Assembly (NCBI RefSeq): GCF_030815415.1
Contig: NZ_JAUSWW010000001.1
Span: 2,356,001-2,420,000 of the forward strand
Source: Streptomyces canus
GTDB lineage: Bacteria; Actinomycetota; Actinomycetes; Streptomycetales; Streptomycetaceae
Direction: 5' to 3'
Length of the DNA stretch: 64,000 nt
In this document: positions 60,323 to 64,000 of the stretch, piece after piece
How the letters are laid out: each line of letters starts with the position of its first letter
How positions within the stretch are numbered: the stretch's first letter is position 1
The notes under the pieces: generated by a model
Database searches by the model: none
Told to the model about the DNA's origin: nothing
The model's input: the letters and a program-made list of their open reading frames with translations, nothing else
Made by a program: the position numbers and the translations under genes

Positions 60323-60416
60323 GTCCCCACCGTGCGCCGGACAGGCGCCCCGGCTCTTGGAAATTCCGGCACGGTTCGCCCGCCCTCCGCGCCGTTCGCT
60401 CGTCTACGGTGAAGAG

Positions 60417-61208
60417 GTGACGAACTCCCGCGCCGAGCAAGCCCTTGAGCTGCCCGAGGCCCTGCGTCCCTGGATCACCGGGATCAGCACCGTGGCCGCC
60501 GTCGGCCCGCCCGAGGAGTCGTTCGTCCATCTCCCGGACGTCGGCACGAAGATCGTCGTACGCGTGGGAGTGACCGGGCACCGTGACGTCATCGCCGCCG
60601 GTCCTCGGGTCCGGGCCTCGTACCACGACGGCAAGGCCCTGGCCTCCTGCGTGGAGATGCGCCTCGCACCCGGAACGGCCCGTCCCCTGCTGGGTGTTCC
60701 GGCGGTCGCCCTGGTGGGGAAGGTCGTTCCGCTGGACGAACTGCCGGGCAGCACCGCACGCGAACTCGGCCGTGACCTGCGATGGCTGGCCCCCGAGGAG
60801 ACGGCGGCGCATCTGGCCGACGTGCTGCCGGAGCGGCTCACCAGGACGTCCGACCGCGCCGAGCTGGTGCGGGCCGGGGTCGACGCGATGTCGGTGCGGA
60901 TCGGCCGCACCCCCGGCCAGGTCAGCCAGGTGGCCCGCGAACTGGCCGTCAGCGAACGCCAGTTGCGCAACCTCTTCGCGGAGGGGGTGGGCCTGTCCCC
61001 CAAGCACTACGCCCGCATCAACCGCGTGCACGCGGTCCTCACCCACGCCACGACAGCTCCCTGGGCCGAACTCGCCACCGCCACGGGCTACTACGACCAG
61101 TCGCACATGACGTCCGACTTCCGCGCCCTGATGGGCGTCCCGCCCCGCTCGTACTTCACCGGCCGGCTCCCCGCGGCCACCCCGTGCCAGGCAAACCCGC
61201 GCCCCTGA
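60417..61208 (+). CDS. AraC-family transcriptional regulator
   Basis: The 263-aa protein has an N-terminal ligand domain (residues 20-150) and a C-terminal AraC/XylS double HTH: VARELAVSERQLRNLFAEGVGLSPKHYARI, then WAELATATGYYDQSHMTSDFRALMGVPPRSYF. GTG at 60417 follows TACGGT by 6 bases, so the mRNA is likely leaderless. It is divergent from the NmrA-type reductase gene. The ligand is unknown. The longer open frame upstream would overlap that divergent gene and is not needed. Confidence 0.9.
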   Translation: MTNSRAEQALELPEALRPWITGISTVAAVGPPEESFVHLPDVGTKIVVRVGVTGHRDVIAAGPRVRASYHDGKALASCVEMRLAPGTARPLLGVPAVALVGKVVPLDELPGSTARELGRDLRWLAPEETAAHLADVLPERLTRTSDRAELVRAGVDAMSVRIGRTPGQVSQVARELAVSERQLRNLFAEGVGLSPKHYARINRVHAVLTHATTAPWAELATATGYYDQSHMTSDFRALMGVPPRSYFTGRLPAATPCQANPRP

Positions 61209-61240
61209 ATGCGGAGCGAGAGAAGGCCGCCCGCAGCGCT

Positions 61241-61348
61241 GTGAGCCGGGTCGAGACCGCCCGACGGGTCTTTCTCCAGAAGGGCGATCTCGACCTGGAC
61301 ACACCGCTCAAGTGGAACGTGTACGGGGACAGTTGCGCGATCGGCTAG
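61241..61348 (+). CDS. Possible 35-aa peptide or gene remnant
   Basis: An open frame from GTG 61241 to TAG 61346-61348 reads MSRVETARRVFLQKGDLDLD and continues to end in VYGDSCAIG. The same frame is open from 61209 on. Third positions are G/C-rich, as in coding DNA, and the sequence is not low-complexity. GAGAAGG is 14 bases ahead of the GTG, which is far. The stop overlaps the stop of the convergent permease gene. It may be a small peptide gene or the tail of a lost gene; no family is recognised. Confidence 0.25.
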   Translation: MSRVETARRVFLQKGDLDLDTPLKWNVYGDSCAIG

Positions 61349-62712
61349 TGCGCCGCCGCGATCTCCTCACCGGCTTCCATCGGGTGTGTGACGTCCTGCG
61401 CGTCGCGCTGCCTGCCGAGGTGGTTGAAGACCAGGTTGAGCACCACCGCGGCCACACAGCCCGTCGAGATCCCCGAGTCGAGCACGATCTTCGCCGTCTC
61501 GGGGAACGCGTGGTAGAACTCCGGCGCCGTGATCGGGATGATCCCGACAGCCAGTGAGACGGCCACGATCAGGACGTTGTTGTCCTTGTCCAGACCGGCC
61601 CGGACCAGGGTCTGGATGCCGCTCGCCGCGACCGAGCCGAACAGCACCACGCCCGCGCCGCCGAGCACCGGACGCGGTACGACGGCGATGAGCGAGGCGG
61701 CCATCGGGCACAGGCCCATCAGCACCAGGAAGGCGCCGCCGGTGGCGACGACGTACCGGCTGCGGATCCTCGTCATCGCGACCAGGCCGATGTTCTGGGC
61801 GAAGGCGCTGCACATGAAGCCGTTGAAGAGCGGGCTGATCGCCGAGCCGAGGGTGTCGGCGCGCAGGCCCGCCGCGATGGTCTTCTCGTCGGCGGGCCGG
61901 TCGACGATCTCGCCCAACGCCAGCATGTCGGCGGTCGATTCGGTCATCGAGACCACCATCACCACGATCATCGACACGATCGCGGCGACCTGGAACTGCG
62001 GGGCGCCGAAGTGGAACGGCGTCGGGAAGCCGACCACGTCCGCGTCCGCGACCGGGCCGAAATCGGTGACTGCGAAGGGGATCGCGACCAGGGTGCCGAT
62101 CACCAGGCCGAGCAGTACGGCGATCTGCTTGACGAAGCCACGGGTGAAGCGGCGCAGAAGGAGCACGATCACCAGCGTCGCGCCCGCCAGGCCCAGATAG
62201 GTCGTCGAACCGTAGTCGTCGGCGGCGGGGTCGGGCCCTTGCGCCCAGCCGAAGGCGACCGGCAGCAGGGAGACCCCGATGAGGGTGATCACGGTGCCGG
62301 TGACGACCGGCGGGAAGAACCGGACCGCCTTGCTGAAGAAGGGGGCCGCTATGAAGCCCAGCACACCGGCGACGATGACCGCGCCGAAGATGATCGGCAG
62401 GGCATCGGACTTGTCGTCGGTGGACGCGACGATCGCGGTCATCGGGGCGACGCCGGCGAAGGTGACGCCGTTGACGAAGGGCAGCCGGGCGCCGATCTTC
62501 CAGATCCCGAGGGTCTGGAGGAACGTGGCGAGGCCCGCGGTGAACAGACAGGCGCCGGTCAGGAAGGTGAGTTCGGTGCCGGACAGGCCGATGGCCGCGC
62601 CGACGATCAGGGGCGGGGCGACGACTCCCGCGTACATCGCTGCCACGTGTTGGAGGCCTGTGGTGGCCATTTTGAGTGCGGGGAGCTTTTCGTCGACGGG
62701 GTGAGCGGTCAC
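61345..62712 (-). CDS. NCS2-family xanthine/uric acid permease
   Basis: The 455-aa protein is a nucleobase:cation symporter-2 with about 13-14 membrane helices. Typical motifs are LQHVAAMYAGVVAPPLIVG in helix 1, the SMTESTADMLALGEI segment (the family's NxG/QxxE-like binding region) and NGFMCSAFAQNIGLVAMTRIRSRYV. It should import xanthine, urate or related purines with protons. GTG at 62712 has GGAGGAAC close ahead. An inverted repeat ACGTC-N6-GACGT (62737-62752) lies 25-40 bases upstream of the start. The guanine-type deaminase gene upstream on the same strand supports a purine role. Confidence 0.92.
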   Translation of the reverse strand: MTAHPVDEKLPALKMATTGLQHVAAMYAGVVAPPLIVGAAIGLSGTELTFLTGACLFTAGLATFLQTLGIWKIGARLPFVNGVTFAGVAPMTAIVASTDDKSDALPIIFGAVIVAGVLGFIAAPFFSKAVRFFPPVVTGTVITLIGVSLLPVAFGWAQGPDPAADDYGSTTYLGLAGATLVIVLLLRRFTRGFVKQIAVLLGLVIGTLVAIPFAVTDFGPVADADVVGFPTPFHFGAPQFQVAAIVSMIVVMVVSMTESTADMLALGEIVDRPADEKTIAAGLRADTLGSAISPLFNGFMCSAFAQNIGLVAMTRIRSRYVVATGGAFLVLMGLCPMAASLIAVVPRPVLGGAGVVLFGSVAASGIQTLVRAGLDKDNNVLIVAVSLAVGIIPITAPEFYHAFPETAKIVLDSGISTGCVAAVVLNLVFNHLGRQRDAQDVTHPMEAGEEIAAAH

Positions 62713-62736
62713 TGCGGTTCCTCCGGGTCAGCTAAC

Positions 62737-62752
62737 ACGTCGGCTCTGACGT
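62737..62752. promoter_or_regulatory. Inverted repeat upstream of the purine permease gene
   Basis: ACGTC-GGCTCT-GACGT is a perfect inverted repeat located 25-40 bases before the permease start. It is a candidate operator; the regulator is unknown. Confidence 0.4.
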
Positions 62753-62779
62753 GGGTTTCTGGGAGGTGGTGCGCGGGCA

Positions 62780-62985
62780 TGGGGGCACCTCCCGCTCGAG
62801 CGAAGCCGAGAGTGGGGGAGGGACCGGAGGACGGGGGCGTGCGAGAGGTGCGGAGACCGTTCCGGGGCGCGCGCGTGTGGCGCACGCCCCGGACACGGCC
62901 GCCATGAACCCCGCTCGGGTTCACGGCTGCCGGCCAGGAGCCGTCCCTCCCGGCCGGAGTCAAGTGCCGTACTTCAGTACGGTGT
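62780..62985. repeat. Hairpin-rich intergenic segment between deaminase and permease genes
   Basis: No gene is supported here. Four stem-loops can be drawn. ACCTCCCGCTCG pairs partly with CGAGAGTGGGGGAG (around 62785-62820), a pattern also present inside the 250-bp element at 43039. The others are CCGGGGCG/CGCCCCGG (62862-62892), TGAACCC/GGGTTCA (62905-62923) and CCGTAC/GTACGG (62967-62982). The last lies 3 bases after the deaminase stop and is its likely terminator. Confidence 0.6.
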
Positions 62986-64000
62986 TCAGTGACCGGCGAT
63001 CTTCGCCAGGCGCTGCGCCTGCTCCCGCGTGGAGCGCGCGATCGCGTCCTCGTCGACGTGCAGCAGACGGTTGTTCTCGACGATCTGGCGGCCGTTGACG
63101 AAGGAGGCCGTGACCGGGGCGGCCGCACCGAAGACCAGTGCGGTGACCGGGTCGGCGATGGAGGCGTGGGCGAGGGTGTCCAGCTTCCACAGCACCAGGT
63201 CGGCGAGCTTGCCCGGCTCCAGGGAGCCGGTCTGGCTCGCACGGCCCAGGACCTGGGCGCCGCCGAACGTGCCCAGGCGCAGGGCCTGTCGGGCGTTCAG
63301 GGCGGCCTCGCGGTGGGCTCCGAGGCGGTTGATGAGCAGCGCGTTGCGCAGTTCGGTGTGCAGTTCGCCCGACTCGTTGGAGGCGGTGCCGTCGACACCG
63401 AGGCCGACCGGGACGCCGGCCTTCAGCATGTCCGGGACGCGGGCGATACCGGCGGCCAGCCGGGCGTTCGACGAGGGGCAGTGGGCCACTCCCGTCTTCG
63501 TCCGGGCGAACGCGGCGATGTCGGAGTCGTTCATGTGGACGCAGTGCGCCATCCACACGTCCTCGCCGAGCCAGCCGGTGGACTCGAAGTAGTCGGTGGG
63601 ACCCATGCCGAACAGTTCCTTGCAGAACTGCTCCTCCTCGACGGTCTCCGAACCGTGGGTGTGCAGGCGCACCCCGAGACGGCGGGCCAACTCGGCACCC
63701 TCACGCAGGAGTTCCGTGGAGACGGAGAACGGCGAGCAGGGGGCCACGGCCACCTGGGTCATCGCGTCGAAGGAGGAGTCGTGGTGCTCCTTCACGGTCG
63801 CCTCGGTCGCGGCGAGGGCACCGTCGAGGGTCTCGACGGCGAAGTCCGGGGGCAGGCCGCCGTCCTTCTCGCTGCGGTCCATGGAGCCGCGGGCAAGGGT
63901 GAAGCGGACGCCCATCTCGCGCGCCACGCCGATGATCGCGCCGGACAGGTCGCCGGAGTTCTCCGGGAAGACGTAGTGGTGGTCCATGGCGGTGGTGACG
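62986..64000 (-). CDS. 8-oxoguanine/guanine deaminase-type amidohydrolase (5' end outside the window)
   Basis: At least 338 codons of an amidohydrolase of the TrzN/8-oxoguanine deaminase type are present; the frame is open to the right edge. The first metal-binding H-x-H and about 100-120 residues lie outside. Visible are MDHHYVFP, the His in RLHTHGSETVEEEQ, MAHCVHM, the Glu/Asp region HCPSSNARLAAGIA and the metal Asp in VGLGVDGTASNES, plus the C-terminal GKLADLVLWKLD strand. The enzyme would deaminate 8-oxoguanine to urate or guanine to xanthine. The following permease gene (274 bases away, same strand) fits a purine salvage/degradation role. Confidence 0.88.
   Translation of the reverse strand, partial: VTTAMDHHYVFPENSGDLSGAIIGVAREMGVRFTLARGSMDRSEKDGGLPPDFAVETLDGALAATEATVKEHHDSSFDAMTQVAVAPCSPFSVSTELLREGAELARRLGVRLHTHGSETVEEEQFCKELFGMGPTDYFESTGWLGEDVWMAHCVHMNDSDIAAFARTKTGVAHCPSSNARLAAGIARVPDMLKAGVPVGLGVDGTASNESGELHTELRNALLINRLGAHREAALNARQALRLGTFGGAQVLGRASQTGSLEPGKLADLVLWKLDTLAHASIADPVTALVFGAAAPVTASFVNGRQIVENNRLLHVDEDAIARSTREQAQRLAKIAGH

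Overview
The window is a stretch of chromosome from a Streptomyces or a very close relative. GC content is very high, with a strong G/C bias at third codon positions. GTG starts are frequent, and ATGA/GTGA stop-start overlaps and leaderless starts are common. The gene content is typically streptomycete: SWIM/SNF2 pair, IclR-controlled allantoin genes next to malate synthase, DHA2 transporter with HxlR regulator, RNase Sa-like secreted RNase. From memory, the order of the central part (SNF2, ROK kinase, GntR, two-component system, allantoicase, allantoinase, IclR, MobA-like, malate synthase) resembles the S. coelicolor region around SCO6243-SCO6262. No tRNA, rRNA, CRISPR array or phage structural gene was seen.

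Left part (1-24354). The 3' end of a ClpC-type unfoldase is followed by a gamma-glutamyltransferase, a secreted CocE/X-Pro-type hydrolase, an orphan glutamate-type ABC ATPase with a possible 55-aa companion, a secreted SGNH esterase, exonuclease III, an MBL-fold hydrolase, a fused PcaD/PcaC-like protein whose enol-lactonase nucleophile position reads Ala, and a proline-rich membrane protein. A SWIM/SNF2 operon and a GntR-ROK kinase-membrane protein operon come next, the latter divergent from a Gfo/Idh/MocA dehydrogenase. A cytochrome P450 and a NarL-type response regulator close this part.

Central accessory block (24428-32781). This is the most unusual segment. Four tightly coupled minus-strand genes encode a macro-domain protein, an MbcA/ParS-type antitoxin, a RES-domain NAD+-degrading toxin and a large TPR-CHAT protease-like protein. 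A caspase-like (C14) gene converges on them with a 5-bp gap, and a proline-rich membrane protein is divergent from the caspase gene. The block lies exactly between an orphan sensor kinase (33079-34329) and the orphan response regulator (23647-24354). It looks like an NAD-centred abortive-type immunity or stress module inserted into a two-component operon.

Right part (33079-64000). This holds the sensor kinase, a small membrane protein, an RNase Sa-like secreted RNase, an EamA exporter, a DHFR-like reductase, an AIM24 protein and an SDR. The allantoin locus (alc, allB, IclR regulator, small proteins, MobA-like transferase, aceB) shares candidate operators between allB and aceB and contains a 250-bp element with 28-bp inverted repeats. 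Then follow HipA-kinase/SelW genes, two divergent NIS siderophore synthetases, a VWA protein with a secreted partner, an HxlR-SCP2 regulator facing an AlaA-type aminotransferase, a serine hydrolase, a histidine phosphatase, a relic of an FtsX permease, an HxlR/DHA2 pair, an NmrA-type reductase, an AraC regulator, and finally a purine permease with an 8-oxoguanine/guanine deaminase cut by the right edge. The two ends of purine breakdown (deaminase/permease and allantoin to glyoxylate to malate) therefore occur within 25 kb.
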